In this document: positions 50,294 to 59,658 of the stretch, piece after piece | Position numbering within the stretch: the stretch's first letter is position 1 | How the letters are laid out: every line of letters begins with the position of its first letter | Source of the DNA: Bryobacteraceae bacterium | GTDB lineage: Bacteria; Acidobacteriota; Terriglobia; Bryobacterales; Bryobacteraceae | Reading direction: 5' to 3' | Assembly (NCBI GenBank): GCA_947458745.1 | Contig: CANGYQ010000002.1 | Location: forward strand, 310,001-374,000 | DNA length: 64,000 nt | The notes under the pieces: model-generated | Seen by the model: the letters and a program-made list of their open reading frames with translations, nothing else | Told to the model about the DNA's origin: nothing | Databases searched by the model: none | Program-made: the position numbers and the translations under genes

Positions 50294-51361
50294 ATGAGCC
50301 AACCGCTACAGCCTCCCTCTCAGGCCACCTTGGGGCCCGTATCATTGATCGTCACTGTCCTGAACGACGTGGCGGGTACCCAGAAATTCCTAGATCGGAT
50401 GGAGGAGCAGACTTACCGCCCGGACGAGATCATCGTTTGCGATGCGGGATCCACCGATGGGACCTGGGAGCTCTTGCAGACCTATGCCGCCAGTGGTCCG
50501 ATTCCGCTCGTGGCAGTCCAAGAGAAGCGCTGCGCCGTGGCCCGGGGCCGAAACATTGGCGCCTCTCACGCCAAGTACGACTACATTGCCATTACCGATA
50601 TTGGCTGCGACTGGGAAGCTGAATGGATGGCCGATCTACTTCAGCCCATCGCTTCTGAACAGGCGGAGACGGTGATCGGCAGCTGGCGGGTCCGTTGGCA
50701 GGATCAGGAAACGCGATGGGCCAAGGCTGATTTCGTTCTCGGCCACGGATATAAGTTTCTGGCGACCCCTCAATCTCATGGCTGCAACCGGTCGGTGGTG
50801 CACTCCAAAGAGATCTATTGGCGCTTGGGCGGAATGCCGGAAGATCTAACATTCGCTGGGGAGGATTCCACCTTCGCTCGTCTCATCCTTCATGCCACGA
50901 AACGAATCGGTGCCACCCGTGAACCGAGGTGCATCTGGGAACGGCCTCAAACCTGGCGGGCCATCATGAAGGAAACGCGGCGAAATTTCAAGGCGGACGG
51001 AGAAGCCGGCTTGGGTGCCCGCCACGTTGTCCTGACCGCGTTCCGGTTAATGGTCGAGATTGTGTGCGTGCTGCTCTTCCTGACAGCTTGGGCTCTCCCC
51101 ACAGCCTACAGCCTCCCCGTTCAGTTGGCCAGCAGTACGGCCACCTTGACCCTGCTGTGGCTAAGACTTTCCGCGTATCGGCGGCGGCGCCGCGACGCCA
51201 TTGCCGAAGCACAGCACGTCCCCCTGCTTGATATGTTTCTGCTGGACTACGCCCGCCGCTACTGGTGCATTATCGGCTACCTTGAGGGCTGGAACATCGG
51301 CCGGACCCGGTGCCAGAACTGCCGCGCCCGCCTGCGTGCGGCGGGCGTTACGTGGTGGTAA
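50294..51361 (+). CDS. GT2 glycosyltransferase with C-terminal membrane segments
   Basis: 355 residues. GT-A features are VSLIVTVLNDVAGTQKFLDR, IIVCDAGSTDGTWELL, RCAVARGRNIGASHAKYDYI and a metal-site variant ITDIGCDW in place of DxD. AGEDSTFARLIL gives the ED motif. Two hydrophobic helices near residues 255-295 (VEIVCVLLFLTAWALP, LASSTATLTLLWL) anchor it in the membrane. It would elongate the lipid-linked saccharide. It starts 18 bases after the STELLO-like gene. Confidence 0.88.
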   Translation: MSQPLQPPSQATLGPVSLIVTVLNDVAGTQKFLDRMEEQTYRPDEIIVCDAGSTDGTWELLQTYAASGPIPLVAVQEKRCAVARGRNIGASHAKYDYIAITDIGCDWEAEWMADLLQPIASEQAETVIGSWRVRWQDQETRWAKADFVLGHGYKFLATPQSHGCNRSVVHSKEIYWRLGGMPEDLTFAGEDSTFARLILHATKRIGATREPRCIWERPQTWRAIMKETRRNFKADGEAGLGARHVVLTAFRLMVEIVCVLLFLTAWALPTAYSLPVQLASSTATLTLLWLRLSAYRRRRRDAIAEAQHVPLLDMFLLDYARRYWCIIGYLEGWNIGRTRCQNCRARLRAAGVTWW

Positions 51362-51371
51362 TCCGACACCC

Positions 51372-52259
51372 ATGGCGATTCCCATTGTCTTTATTCATCA
51401 AGGCAATTCGTCCTACCTGCCTTGGACGCTATTGCAATGCCGGCACTGGAATCCCCATAGCGAGATCATCCTGTTGGGGGATGCCTCCACGCGCCACTTT
51501 GGCTCCATCGTGGAGCATGTCCCCTTCCACCGCTACACCCGTCAGGCCGAAGAGTTCTCGCAGATCTATCAGCATTACTCTACTAATGGAGCTCCGTACG
51601 AGTTGTTCTGTATCCAGCGGTGGTTCATTCTCCGCGAGTATCTTTCATCCCGGCGTCTGACTCGGGCGGTTTACCTGGATTCCGATATTTTGGTCTATTC
51701 CGATCTTAGCGTGGCGGCGGAGACCGCTGGCTGGAATGGTGGCATGACCGTGGCGGGAGTCAGTGCCCATTCAAACGTGATCAGAGATTTGGCCACTCTG
51801 GACGGTTATCTGAGCTATATAACTCGCTGCTACGCCGCCCCGGACTCGAATCAGCAACTGCGACGGTTGCTCGATGATCATCAGCGGAATATGGGCCCTC
51901 TTGGTGGAATCTCTGACATGACGTTCTTTCGCACTTATCGTGAGCAGTTCCCCGACGAGATCTCGGACGTCAGTGTGCCCGCGACAGACGCGACGTGCTT
52001 TGACATCACGATCGATACGGCGCAAGGAATGCGTTGCTCGAATGGGTACAAGTCAGTGGATTGGAAAGACAATCAACCCTGGTGTACCGAAGAACGATCG
52101 GGCCGGCGCGTGCGCTTTCATACGCTGCACTTTCAAGGCGCATCCAAGGCGTTGCTGCGTGGATTTATCCGCCCGCCATCCACCCTCATGGCGCTCATGG
52201 CAAACTGCTACATCGGGATTTATCACGGGCAGCGCCTCGTCCGTCGGCTGCACCGGTAG
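51372..52259 (+). CDS. GT-A type glycosyltransferase (GT8-like)
   Basis: 295 residues from the ATG at 51372; the upstream extension of the frame lies in the preceding gene. IPIVFIHQGNSSYLPWTLLQ begins the Rossmann-like domain, and LTRAVYLDSDILVYSDLSVA carries the DSD metal site of GT8-like and related nucleotide-diphospho-sugar transferases. YKSVDWKDNQPWCTE and FHTLHFQGASKALL lie in the acceptor half. Start spacing to the previous stop is 10 bases. The exact CAZy family cannot be fixed by eye; a sugar-transfer role fits the cluster. Confidence 0.75.
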   Translation: MAIPIVFIHQGNSSYLPWTLLQCRHWNPHSEIILLGDASTRHFGSIVEHVPFHRYTRQAEEFSQIYQHYSTNGAPYELFCIQRWFILREYLSSRRLTRAVYLDSDILVYSDLSVAAETAGWNGGMTVAGVSAHSNVIRDLATLDGYLSYITRCYAAPDSNQQLRRLLDDHQRNMGPLGGISDMTFFRTYREQFPDEISDVSVPATDATCFDITIDTAQGMRCSNGYKSVDWKDNQPWCTEERSGRRVRFHTLHFQGASKALLRGFIRPPSTLMALMANCYIGIYHGQRLVRRLHR

Positions 52260-52296
52260 TTCAGTCAGCACCGCGATTCGGTTTGATATTGGTCTA

Positions 52297-53460
52297 GTGG
52301 AAAAGTTTCCTCAGCGCCGCGTTCTCTACTATTGCCCACTCTCTAAAGGGGGCATCGCCGACTACACTCTGGCGCAGACGCGCGCACTTTCCGAACTCGG
52401 CACGGACGTAACGTTGTTGACCACGGCGTCATTGGCGGGAGCGGCGCCCGTGGCCGCCATTCCGGATTTGATCGATGAGACGGCACCCATCCCCGGGCCC
52501 AGGTGGCGCCGTTGGATACAGCGGGTGCAGAACACGCGTCACAATGTTTCCTGTCTCCACCGCCATGCCGTGGCGGCTGGATACCAGCATGTCCTGTTCG
52601 CCACCTACTGCGAATACGGGGCCCCGATGTGGGTGGGCGAGTTGAACGCGATGGCCCGTCAAGGGGTTCGTTTCAGCGCCATCCTCCATGATCCGATCCG
52701 GGATCATGTCGTGGGACCGGCAGCTTTCCATCGCTGGTCCGTGCAGGCAGGTTACTCGTTTCTGCGGGATGTGTTCGTGCACGAGGAGATTCCGCGATCT
52801 CAGACGGCGGCACCGGATCACGTCCGGATTACGATGATCCCACACGGTCCTTTCGACTTTCCTTCCAAAGTTGATGGTGCGCCCAATATTCGGCTCCGAT
52901 TTGGCATCCCTCCGGAGGCAAAGCTAGTGTTGGCCTTCGGCCAAGTGCGAGATGGAAAGAATCTCCATCTCGCGATCCAGGCACTGCGTAAGTATCCCGG
53001 CATCTGGCTGTTGGTGGTGGGGCATGAGGCGGGGCCGTCACAGCGAGGTTTTGACGACTATCAAGCCCTGGCCGCTTCCACTGGCGTGGGTGAGCGGTGC
53101 CGTTGGCATCGCGAGTATGTTCCATCAACAGAGGTGAGCGGGTTCTTTGAGGCCGCCGATTTGATTCTGTTGACCTATAGTGCACGCTTCCGTTCTGCGA
53201 GTGGCGTGCTGAACACAGCGGTTCAGTTCCGGCGGCCCTGCCTGGCCTCATCCGGCCGAAGTCCGTTACGGACGCAAGTGGAGCGGCATTCACTCGGAGT
53301 GTGGGTAGAGCCGGATTCACAGGCCGCTGTTGAGGCGGGGGTGGACCGCTGGCTCCGTGGTGAGATGGGACCAGCCCGGTGGAGCGACTATGTAGAGGAG
53401 AACTCCTGGCGGCGGAATGCCGAATTGGTGCTTCAGCAGCTCTGGAGAGAGGAGCGCTGA
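52297..53460 (+). CDS. GT4-like glycosyltransferase
   Basis: 387 residues from the GTG at 52297; the open frame upstream of it is out-of-frame DNA of the previous gene. The N-terminal VLYYCPLSKGGIADYTLAQT is typical of GT-B enzymes acting on lipid acceptors. The donor domain includes LVLAFGQVRDGKNLHLAIQA, WLLVVGHEAGPSQRG and ADLILLTYSARFRSASGVLN. The usual E-x7-E is replaced by a YSARFRSASG segment, as in some GT4 subgroups. Cytoplasmic; sugar unknown. It follows the GT8-like gene after 37 bases. Confidence 0.8.
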   Translation: MEKFPQRRVLYYCPLSKGGIADYTLAQTRALSELGTDVTLLTTASLAGAAPVAAIPDLIDETAPIPGPRWRRWIQRVQNTRHNVSCLHRHAVAAGYQHVLFATYCEYGAPMWVGELNAMARQGVRFSAILHDPIRDHVVGPAAFHRWSVQAGYSFLRDVFVHEEIPRSQTAAPDHVRITMIPHGPFDFPSKVDGAPNIRLRFGIPPEAKLVLAFGQVRDGKNLHLAIQALRKYPGIWLLVVGHEAGPSQRGFDDYQALAASTGVGERCRWHREYVPSTEVSGFFEAADLILLTYSARFRSASGVLNTAVQFRRPCLASSGRSPLRTQVERHSLGVWVEPDSQAAVEAGVDRWLRGEMGPARWSDYVEENSWRRNAELVLQQLWREER

Positions 53461-53464
53461 GGTT

Positions 53465-54685
53465 TTGCCTTCAGGTTTATTCGAACAGAATCCGAATAGC
53501 TCCAGGCCGACGGCTATCCTGTTGGTCAATTCGTCATTCGGCCGTGGCTATACCGCGATTGCGGATCTGCTCACCGATTGGGCCTGCGATATGCGCGCGG
53601 TAGGCTTCGCGGTCGATGTGCTTTGCATCGTGAACCAGGATGTCTCGCAGCCACCAGCCGATGTGCCGGTAAAGGAGATGCCTCATCGGCTGCGCCTTGT
53701 CTCTTGGACGGTCATGAAGGCTTTTTTCTTGGCCTATGCAAGCCTCTATCTGGTCGTGAATGCCCGGCGCTATGACCTGGTTGTTAGCCCGGAGGATCCA
53801 GCTGGGATTGCGGCACTACTCAATACTTTGCGCCGCATCGGTGTTTGGCGGGGACGACTCGTCTGCTGGCTGATGGATTTGGCCTCCCACCAGGACGATC
53901 TGGTCAGCGGTTTAGGTGGTGTGCGCCGTCTGCGGCGCCGATTGCGGTTCTGGATTGAGGGTGCGTACCGTTCTGCGGACGCAGTCGTCACACTAGGCAG
54001 TTGCATGGCCGCCCGATTGACGGAACGCGCTGTGCTTCAATCCCGTATATGCGTGATTGGGGCGTGGACTTTGGTCGATAGCATGATGAGCAGTCAGCCG
54101 ACTGACATCCAGATGTTTTCTGATCGGAATCTGCAGGTACTCTATTCGGGACATCTGGGAGAATGGGCAGATGTAGATCTCCTAGTGGGTCTGATTAGGA
54201 GAGCCAGGGGACAACGTATTTCGTTCACCTTCGCCGGCAATGGACAGGGAATGGACCAGCTACGTTCGATGGCCGCGGAAGAATTGTGGGATCACACCCG
54301 GTTCATCGGCCGCGTCCCGGGTCCGGAAGTTCCCCAGTTATTGACGTCCGCCGATGTCCATCTGGCCTGCCTGGACGCGCGGTTCCTCGGAACATGTGTT
54401 CCATCCAAAACTTATGCCGCCATGGCCGTTGGTCGGCCCATCTTGTTCTTGGGCCCATCTGCATGCCAAGCAGCTCTTGATATCTCAGCTTCCCAGGGTG
54501 GCTTCGTGAGCGACGGCGATGCCTCGGGGGCGATTCAATTCCTTCTTGATTTGCGAGACTACCGTTCGTTGGCCCAAGCCAAAGGCGGGCAGGGTCGGCA
54601 TTGGTACGAAGCGAACCGCTCTCGTTCAGTGGCGGCCCAGCAGTGGCAAGCATTGCTAGACAGCATCGCCCCTGAGGCACGGTGA
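53465..54685 (+). CDS. GT4-like glycosyltransferase
   Basis: 406 residues from the TTG at 53465, 4 bases after the previous stop. The N-terminal half (AILLVNSSFGRGYTAIADLL, RYDLVVSPEDPAGIAALL) and donor half (LQVLYSGHLGEWADVDLLVG, FTFAGNGQGMDQLRSM, CVPSKTYAAMAVGRPILFLG) parallel the first glycosyltransferase of the locus at 37712. Both share the V-P-S-K-x-Y/F-x-A-M-A-x-G-R-P signature of the WbuB-like subgroup. It probably adds one residue of the repeat unit. The start codon is the least certain element. Confidence 0.82.
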   Translation: MPSGLFEQNPNSSRPTAILLVNSSFGRGYTAIADLLTDWACDMRAVGFAVDVLCIVNQDVSQPPADVPVKEMPHRLRLVSWTVMKAFFLAYASLYLVVNARRYDLVVSPEDPAGIAALLNTLRRIGVWRGRLVCWLMDLASHQDDLVSGLGGVRRLRRRLRFWIEGAYRSADAVVTLGSCMAARLTERAVLQSRICVIGAWTLVDSMMSSQPTDIQMFSDRNLQVLYSGHLGEWADVDLLVGLIRRARGQRISFTFAGNGQGMDQLRSMAAEELWDHTRFIGRVPGPEVPQLLTSADVHLACLDARFLGTCVPSKTYAAMAVGRPILFLGPSACQAALDISASQGGFVSDGDASGAIQFLLDLRDYRSLAQAKGGQGRHWYEANRSRSVAAQQWQALLDSIAPEAR

Positions 54686-54764
54686 GCCTGTTGCCGGCGC
54701 TTGCTCTGTCTATTAGCGCCGACTTCCCTGCGCTCACTTTCTAACGGCCATTAGTGTGGAATAA

Positions 54765-55973
54765 ATGCGAACTGTTCTCTGCTCAAACGTGGCCTATTAT
54801 CACCCCTTGGCCCGGGCGTTGTTTGAGGCAGGGCATTTGGCCCAATACATTACATGTCCCTCGGTGGCCCCTGGACAACCCCCACCCCGCTTTCTGCCAG
54901 ACTACTGGCGTTCCAAACTGGCGGGCCGGGATCTCGAAGTGGTGCCCACGTCCCTGGTCCGTCAGCTCTACCTGCCAGAAATCCTACAGAAATCTCTACC
55001 TGCCCTGAAACTTTGTTCCGCCGATCACGCAGACCGGATCAACAACTACCTGTTTGACAGGACGGCCGCCCGTCATCTCGAACCTTGCACTATTCTGCAC
55101 TTCGTCAGTGGTATCGGCCTGCACTGCGCCCGCAAGGCGAAGCAGTGGGGTTCAACCGCGATCTGCGATGTACGCCAGGAGCACCCTTGGTTTCAACGCG
55201 ATATTCTTGCCGAGGAGGCCGAGCGCTGGCAGGTGGAGGCAGTTGTTCCAGGGACAAGCTATGAGGCTCGCGTCCTGGAAGAGTTTACGCTCGCCGATTA
55301 TTTCGTCCTGCCCTCTCTCCATGCCAAGAACACATTTGTGGAACGTGGCTTTGCGGCCGACCGAATCTGGGTTTGGCCGTACGGCGTAAATCTCACGATT
55401 TTCCCCGAGCGCCAGCAACCACCACCCAATGATCGCTTCAACATTGTCTACGTGGGTTCGGTCACCTTGCGCAAGGGAGCACAATATCTACTGGAGGCCA
55501 CTCGCCTTCTCCAGCCGCTTCCGCTTGAGATCACTTTCGTTGGCGCACTCTCGCCAGAAATGGAACCGATTCTCAAACGGTATGAGGGATTGTTCACTTG
55601 GGCTGGCGCGATGCCCAAAACGCAACTACACAACGTGTATCGGGATGCGTCAGTCTTCGTGCTTCCCTCCCTGGCGGATTCGTTCTCTTTGGCTACTCTG
55701 GAGGCGATGTCGAGCGGTGTTCCAGTGATTATCAGCGAGAATACCGGGGCAAGAGAGATGGTGACCCAAGGTTGTGAGGGCTTCGTGGTTCCGATTCGGA
55801 ATGCGGCCGCCATCGCCGAGCACCTTGCCTATCTGTATCACCATTATGAGGCCGCAGCCGAGATGGGACGTGCCGGTGCGCGGCGTGCCCGAACCTGCAC
55901 GTGGGAACGCTACCGAAGCATTGCTATGGCCCATTACGATACCCTTCGGCCCGAATCGAGGCTGGTGACATGA
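54765..55973 (+). CDS. GT4 glycosyltransferase
   Basis: 402 residues. MRTVLCSNVAYYHPLARALF opens a GT-B fold. The acceptor half has ILHFVSGIGLHCARKAKQWG and CDVRQEHPWFQRD. The donor half has FNIVYVGSVTLRKGAQYLLE, ITFVGALSPEMEPIL and FVLPSLADSFSLATLEAMSS, the last carrying the conserved glutamate. ENTGAREMV is the usual end of the donor loop. A 79-base gap precedes it. It belongs with the other retaining GT4 enzymes of the locus; donor not deducible. Confidence 0.9.
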   Translation: MRTVLCSNVAYYHPLARALFEAGHLAQYITCPSVAPGQPPPRFLPDYWRSKLAGRDLEVVPTSLVRQLYLPEILQKSLPALKLCSADHADRINNYLFDRTAARHLEPCTILHFVSGIGLHCARKAKQWGSTAICDVRQEHPWFQRDILAEEAERWQVEAVVPGTSYEARVLEEFTLADYFVLPSLHAKNTFVERGFAADRIWVWPYGVNLTIFPERQQPPPNDRFNIVYVGSVTLRKGAQYLLEATRLLQPLPLEITFVGALSPEMEPILKRYEGLFTWAGAMPKTQLHNVYRDASVFVLPSLADSFSLATLEAMSSGVPVIISENTGAREMVTQGCEGFVVPIRNAAAIAEHLAYLYHHYEAAAEMGRAGARRARTCTWERYRSIAMAHYDTLRPESRLVT

Positions 55974-55998
55974 TGCTGCGGCAGGCGGGCGCATTCTC

Positions 55999-57318
55999 GT
56001 GTTGTTAATCCTCATATGGCTCACGGTGGCATTGGTTGCCGGTTGGACATTGTACGCGTATTCCACGTCTGGTGATATCTTTCACCCGCTGATCCTGACA
56101 CTCCCGATGTACTTGTTCATCTACGGCTACATGCCGTTGAACCTGATCGAGACCGGTGAGCTCTTCAGTTACGTGACTGAAGACCAGGCCGTCTTCGCGC
56201 AAGGCTTAGCCGTGGCGATCTTGATCGCCTTTGCCTGGGGCTGCATGCGAGGCGTGGATTCAGCGGATTCGCTCGGGCGCCGCGTGATTACCATCCCAGA
56301 CGCCACGACGCTTCGCAATGGCGCGGTAGCGATGGGTGGCGTGGGAATGTTGGCTTGGCTTTACATGATGGCCACCACGGGCGGCCTTGCCGGAGCATTC
56401 GGTACTGCCTACGGTGGCGCCTGGAGCGATAGCGGATACATTCGGGATTCCGTCTATCTTTTGCTGGCGGCCCTGTTACTCCTGCTCTCCCCCACACTTT
56501 GTGCGCCCCGCAGCTATTTCTGGTGGGCTACGGTGGTGGCATTTGCCACGCCTTGGGTGCTTCAAGCGACGTTAGGCGCGCGGCGAGGGCCGACGTTTGT
56601 GCTGGCAGTTGGTTTGGGCGTCTCATGGTATCTGGCCCGCCGGCAGCGCCCCACTATCCTGTTCGCCTCCACCGCCGGAGCCGCCCTCGGTTTGTTGATG
56701 CTCTTTCTGGTCTCCAACCGCAGTGCGATCTACATCGGTAGCGATCAGGAACTGACGACCGAGAAGATGACTGAAGTGGCCGTGGCATCGGAATCGAACG
56801 AGTACATCTTTAGTGTGGGCTGCATTACCACCGCCCGGGAAACGGGAAGGTATTTCTGGGGGCGCCGGGTTCTGGCACAGGTCTTTGTCCGGCCCATTCC
56901 ACGAGCCATCTGGCCAACAAAGTATGAAGACACCGTACCCGAGCTCGAGCAGAACTCTGGAGTTGCGGGAGCCGGTTTGGAGACTGTCATGGGTTGGCGG
57001 GAAGTTCCTGGAGCGGCGGCGGCTATGGTTGCCGATACCTGGGTTGAGTTTTCCTGGGGCGCAATCCCAGTCTGCTTCGGGATAGGTTGGGCATATGGAT
57101 ACTGGTGGAGGCGGGCCGTTACCGACGGCGGTCGGTGGGGCACTCAGTATGTCATTCTGCTGCTTCTCTCGGTCTACCTGATTACGCAGGCTCTGGAGGC
57201 TTTTGTCTTCCGCCTCATCATCTTGTCGGTGGCGACGGAGTGGATTTGGCGACGGAGTGAGCGGGCCGGTGCCGCGACGGCCATGGCCGATCCAGCACAG
57301 TCCATGGGAGTAGCATGA
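55999..57318 (+). CDS. Wzy-like oligosaccharide repeat-unit polymerase
   Basis: 439 residues from a GTG start, with about eleven membrane helices and a large periplasmic loop around residues 245-330. ARRGPTFVLAVGLGVSWYLARR and the loop motif FVRPIPRAIWPTKYED resemble O-antigen/oligosaccharide repeat-unit polymerases, where an RPIPR-like loop segment is common. It would polymerise flipped repeat units in the periplasm, with length set by the Wzc-like kinase. The stop overlaps the start of the next glycosyltransferase by four bases. Polymerases are poorly conserved, so the call rests on topology, loop and context. Confidence 0.82.
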   Translation: MLLILIWLTVALVAGWTLYAYSTSGDIFHPLILTLPMYLFIYGYMPLNLIETGELFSYVTEDQAVFAQGLAVAILIAFAWGCMRGVDSADSLGRRVITIPDATTLRNGAVAMGGVGMLAWLYMMATTGGLAGAFGTAYGGAWSDSGYIRDSVYLLLAALLLLLSPTLCAPRSYFWWATVVAFATPWVLQATLGARRGPTFVLAVGLGVSWYLARRQRPTILFASTAGAALGLLMLFLVSNRSAIYIGSDQELTTEKMTEVAVASESNEYIFSVGCITTARETGRYFWGRRVLAQVFVRPIPRAIWPTKYEDTVPELEQNSGVAGAGLETVMGWREVPGAAAAMVADTWVEFSWGAIPVCFGIGWAYGYWWRRAVTDGGRWGTQYVILLLLSVYLITQALEAFVFRLIILSVATEWIWRRSERAGAATAMADPAQSMGVA

Positions 57319-58490
57319 GTGGTATACCAAGCGTTGCCCTGATCAACAACGCCCCCACACCATACCGCGTGATCTTCCACCAACGCCTGGCACGGCAGCT
57401 TCCTCAGTATTGTTTCTGGAGTGTCTTCACGCATGGAGTGAGCAATGCGGACTGGCGCTTGGATTTGCCCAGGGAGATCCGGCCGGTCTTTTTTGGGACT
57501 GATGAGAGTAGCTTGGCGGCAGATTGTGGCGCCGCTCAGCCTCACGAATGGGAGAAGGCCGGCCGAATCATCCAGTGGATGAAGGATCGATCAATCCGGG
57601 CGATAGTCCTGGGCGGCTACAACGATATGGGCCGCTTGAGAATTCTAGCCTGGTGTCGCAGGAATCACATTCCGTGCCTGCTGTTCGGCGACAGCAATAT
57701 CGACTGTGATCGCCCGGCTGGTCTACAGAAGCTGGTAAAGCGGTGCTTGCTTCCTGTGGTATTGCGGAACTTCACCAGCGTCCTGTGCTGCGGTACCGCG
57801 GGCGAGGCCTACTTTAAGCGTTACGGTGTGTCGCCAGACCGGCTCTTCCGGGTTCCCTACGAAGCGGACTACGATGCTCTGCAACAGTTGGCACCCGACG
57901 TCATCGCGGAAACCAGGGATCAGTTCCAACTACCGGACGGACGGCTGTATATCCTCTATGCAGGGCGGCTGGTGGGCCTGAAAAGGGTGGATTTGCTGAT
58001 CGCCGCTTTCAGCCGGGTGGCCGAAAGGTGGCCGGATTGGGACCTTCTAATCGCGGGTGACGGTCCTGAGCGGACGGTTCTGGAGAACAGCGTGCCACCG
58101 GCTCTGCGCGGAAGGGTCCGATGGGTAGGCTTCATCAATGCCCCCCGCGTTTTGGCCGGCATCTACGGTTGCGCGCGGGTGGGCGTTTTGGCCAGCGACT
58201 ACGAACCGTGGGGCGTGGCGCTCACGGAGGCGGCCTGCCGCATGCCGGTGATTGCCAGTTCCGTGGTTGGCGCGGCGTTGGATGTCGTGCGGGACGGTGT
58301 TAATGGCCGCGTGTTTACCGCCGGAGACCTGGAATCGCTCGTCAGTTGTCTGAACGATGTCCTATCTCCTTCGCGATTGCAGGAGATGACCGTTGCGGCA
58401 CCGGGCGTCTTTATGGAATGGCGGAGGGCCAATGACCCGGTGGAGGGCCTAAGGCGAGCTTTGCGGCAGGCGGAGCCAACACTTGTATGA
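57315..58490 (+). CDS. GT4 glycosyltransferase
   Basis: 391 residues, overlapping the polymerase stop by four bases. VALINNAPTPYRVIFHQRLA opens a GT-B fold and is typical of transferases beginning with NxPxPYR. The donor half shows LYILYAGRLVGLKRVDLLIA, LLIAGDGPERTVLE and VGVLASDYEPWGVALTEAAC with the conserved glutamates. GAALDVVRDGVNGRVF follows. It is cytoplasmic and acts on the lipid-linked unit. Its stop overlaps the next gene start by four bases, so 55999-60237 looks like one tightly packed operon. Confidence 0.92.
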   Translation: MSGIPSVALINNAPTPYRVIFHQRLARQLPQYCFWSVFTHGVSNADWRLDLPREIRPVFFGTDESSLAADCGAAQPHEWEKAGRIIQWMKDRSIRAIVLGGYNDMGRLRILAWCRRNHIPCLLFGDSNIDCDRPAGLQKLVKRCLLPVVLRNFTSVLCCGTAGEAYFKRYGVSPDRLFRVPYEADYDALQQLAPDVIAETRDQFQLPDGRLYILYAGRLVGLKRVDLLIAAFSRVAERWPDWDLLIAGDGPERTVLENSVPPALRGRVRWVGFINAPRVLAGIYGCARVGVLASDYEPWGVALTEAACRMPVIASSVVGAALDVVRDGVNGRVFTAGDLESLVSCLNDVLSPSRLQEMTVAAPGVFMEWRRANDPVEGLRRALRQAEPTLV

Positions 58491-59653
58491 CTAAACGTTC
58501 CTGCCTGAACATCAACTCCCACATTGATCCGCGCTTTGGAGGCATCGTCAGTTCCCTGTCAAACTTCTGCGCGGCCGTCGAGGGCGATGGCCGGTTTCTT
58601 TCTCCTCGGGCCGCCTTCTGCGGACCCGACGAGGCGGGCGGGCAGGAGAAGATCTCCCGCTGGCCGCATTCGCATCGTGCCTGGTTATGGGAATCCTCGC
58701 TCCGGCAGCGCTTGGACGGCGATGTTTCCACCTCCGATCTGGTTCACATCCACGGCATCTGGGAAGCTCATTGCCAAATATCGGCGGCCTCTGCCCGGCG
58801 CTGCCGGCGACCTTACGTGATCTCCCCTCATGGGATGTTAGATCCGTGGGCGTTGCGGCAGAAGCGGTACAAGAAGATGCTCTATGCCCGATTGTTCGAA
58901 ATGAGGAACTTGGCTGAAGCAGCTTGTTTGCGGGCCGTCACCGAGGCTGAGGCCAGACAGATGCGAGCTTTAGGCCTCCGCAACCCGATTGCGGTAGTGC
59001 CCAACGGCATCGAGCCGCCGCCACGTACCTCCGCCGACCTATTCTATAGCCGCTATCCGGCTATCCGGGATCACGCCATGGTTCTCTACCTGGGGCGGCT
59101 TCACCCTAAGAAGGGGGTTCTACCCCTAGCTGAAGCGTGGCGCACAGTCCAAGATACGGTTCCCCGCGCGCACTTGGTCTTCGCCGGGCCTGATGACGCC
59201 GGCACTATGGCGGCAATTCAACGGATCCTCCACAGTCACTCCGCCGCGAGTTCCGTAACGTTTACCGGGCTGATGGATCACGCGATGAAATGGAGTGCCT
59301 ACGCCGCCGCGTCCCTCTTTATCTTGCCGTCTTACTCGGAGGGCTTCAGCATGGCCGTACTCGAAGCCCTGAGTGCCGCCACTCCAGTAGTCATCTCCGA
59401 CGGCTGTTACTTCGATGCAGCCATCCGCGCGGGCGCCGGGTGGCGCACCGGGACTGAACCGGTCAGCATTGCCGCCACTCTCATTGAGGCCCTACGCGCG
59501 GGCCCAGACGCGCTCTCCGCGATGGGTCGAGCAGGAGCCACTCTGGTTAACCAGCACTATACCTGGGGCCACGTCGGCCGTCAGATGGCCGACGTTTATG
59601 ATTGGCTTAGCGGTGGGCCCTTGCCCACATCCTGCGTTGTGGACCTTGTGTAA
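58487..59653 (+). CDS. GT4 glycosyltransferase
   Basis: 388 residues, starting within the stop of the previous gene (ATGA). LNINSHIDPRFGGIVSSLSN and VHIHGIWEAHCQISAASARR begin the acceptor half. YVISPHGMLDPWALRQKRYK is a hallmark of a common GT4 exopolysaccharide subgroup. The donor half has VLYLGRLHPKKGVLPLAEAW, HLVFAGPDDAG and LPSYSEGFSMAVLEALSAAT. Complete and canonical. It is followed after 5 bases by the WcaF-like acetyltransferase gene. Confidence 0.93.
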   Translation: MTKRSCLNINSHIDPRFGGIVSSLSNFCAAVEGDGRFLSPRAAFCGPDEAGGQEKISRWPHSHRAWLWESSLRQRLDGDVSTSDLVHIHGIWEAHCQISAASARRCRRPYVISPHGMLDPWALRQKRYKKMLYARLFEMRNLAEAACLRAVTEAEARQMRALGLRNPIAVVPNGIEPPPRTSADLFYSRYPAIRDHAMVLYLGRLHPKKGVLPLAEAWRTVQDTVPRAHLVFAGPDDAGTMAAIQRILHSHSAASSVTFTGLMDHAMKWSAYAAASLFILPSYSEGFSMAVLEALSAATPVVISDGCYFDAAIRAGAGWRTGTEPVSIAATLIEALRAGPDALSAMGRAGATLVNQHYTWGHVGRQMADVYDWLSGGPLPTSCVVDLV

Positions 59654-59658
59654 CCTGA

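Noticed and set aside
51940..52296. Upstream extension of the GT4 gene at 52297
   Set aside because: It is an out-of-frame reading of the GT8-like gene; the GT-B fold begins after the GTG at 52297.
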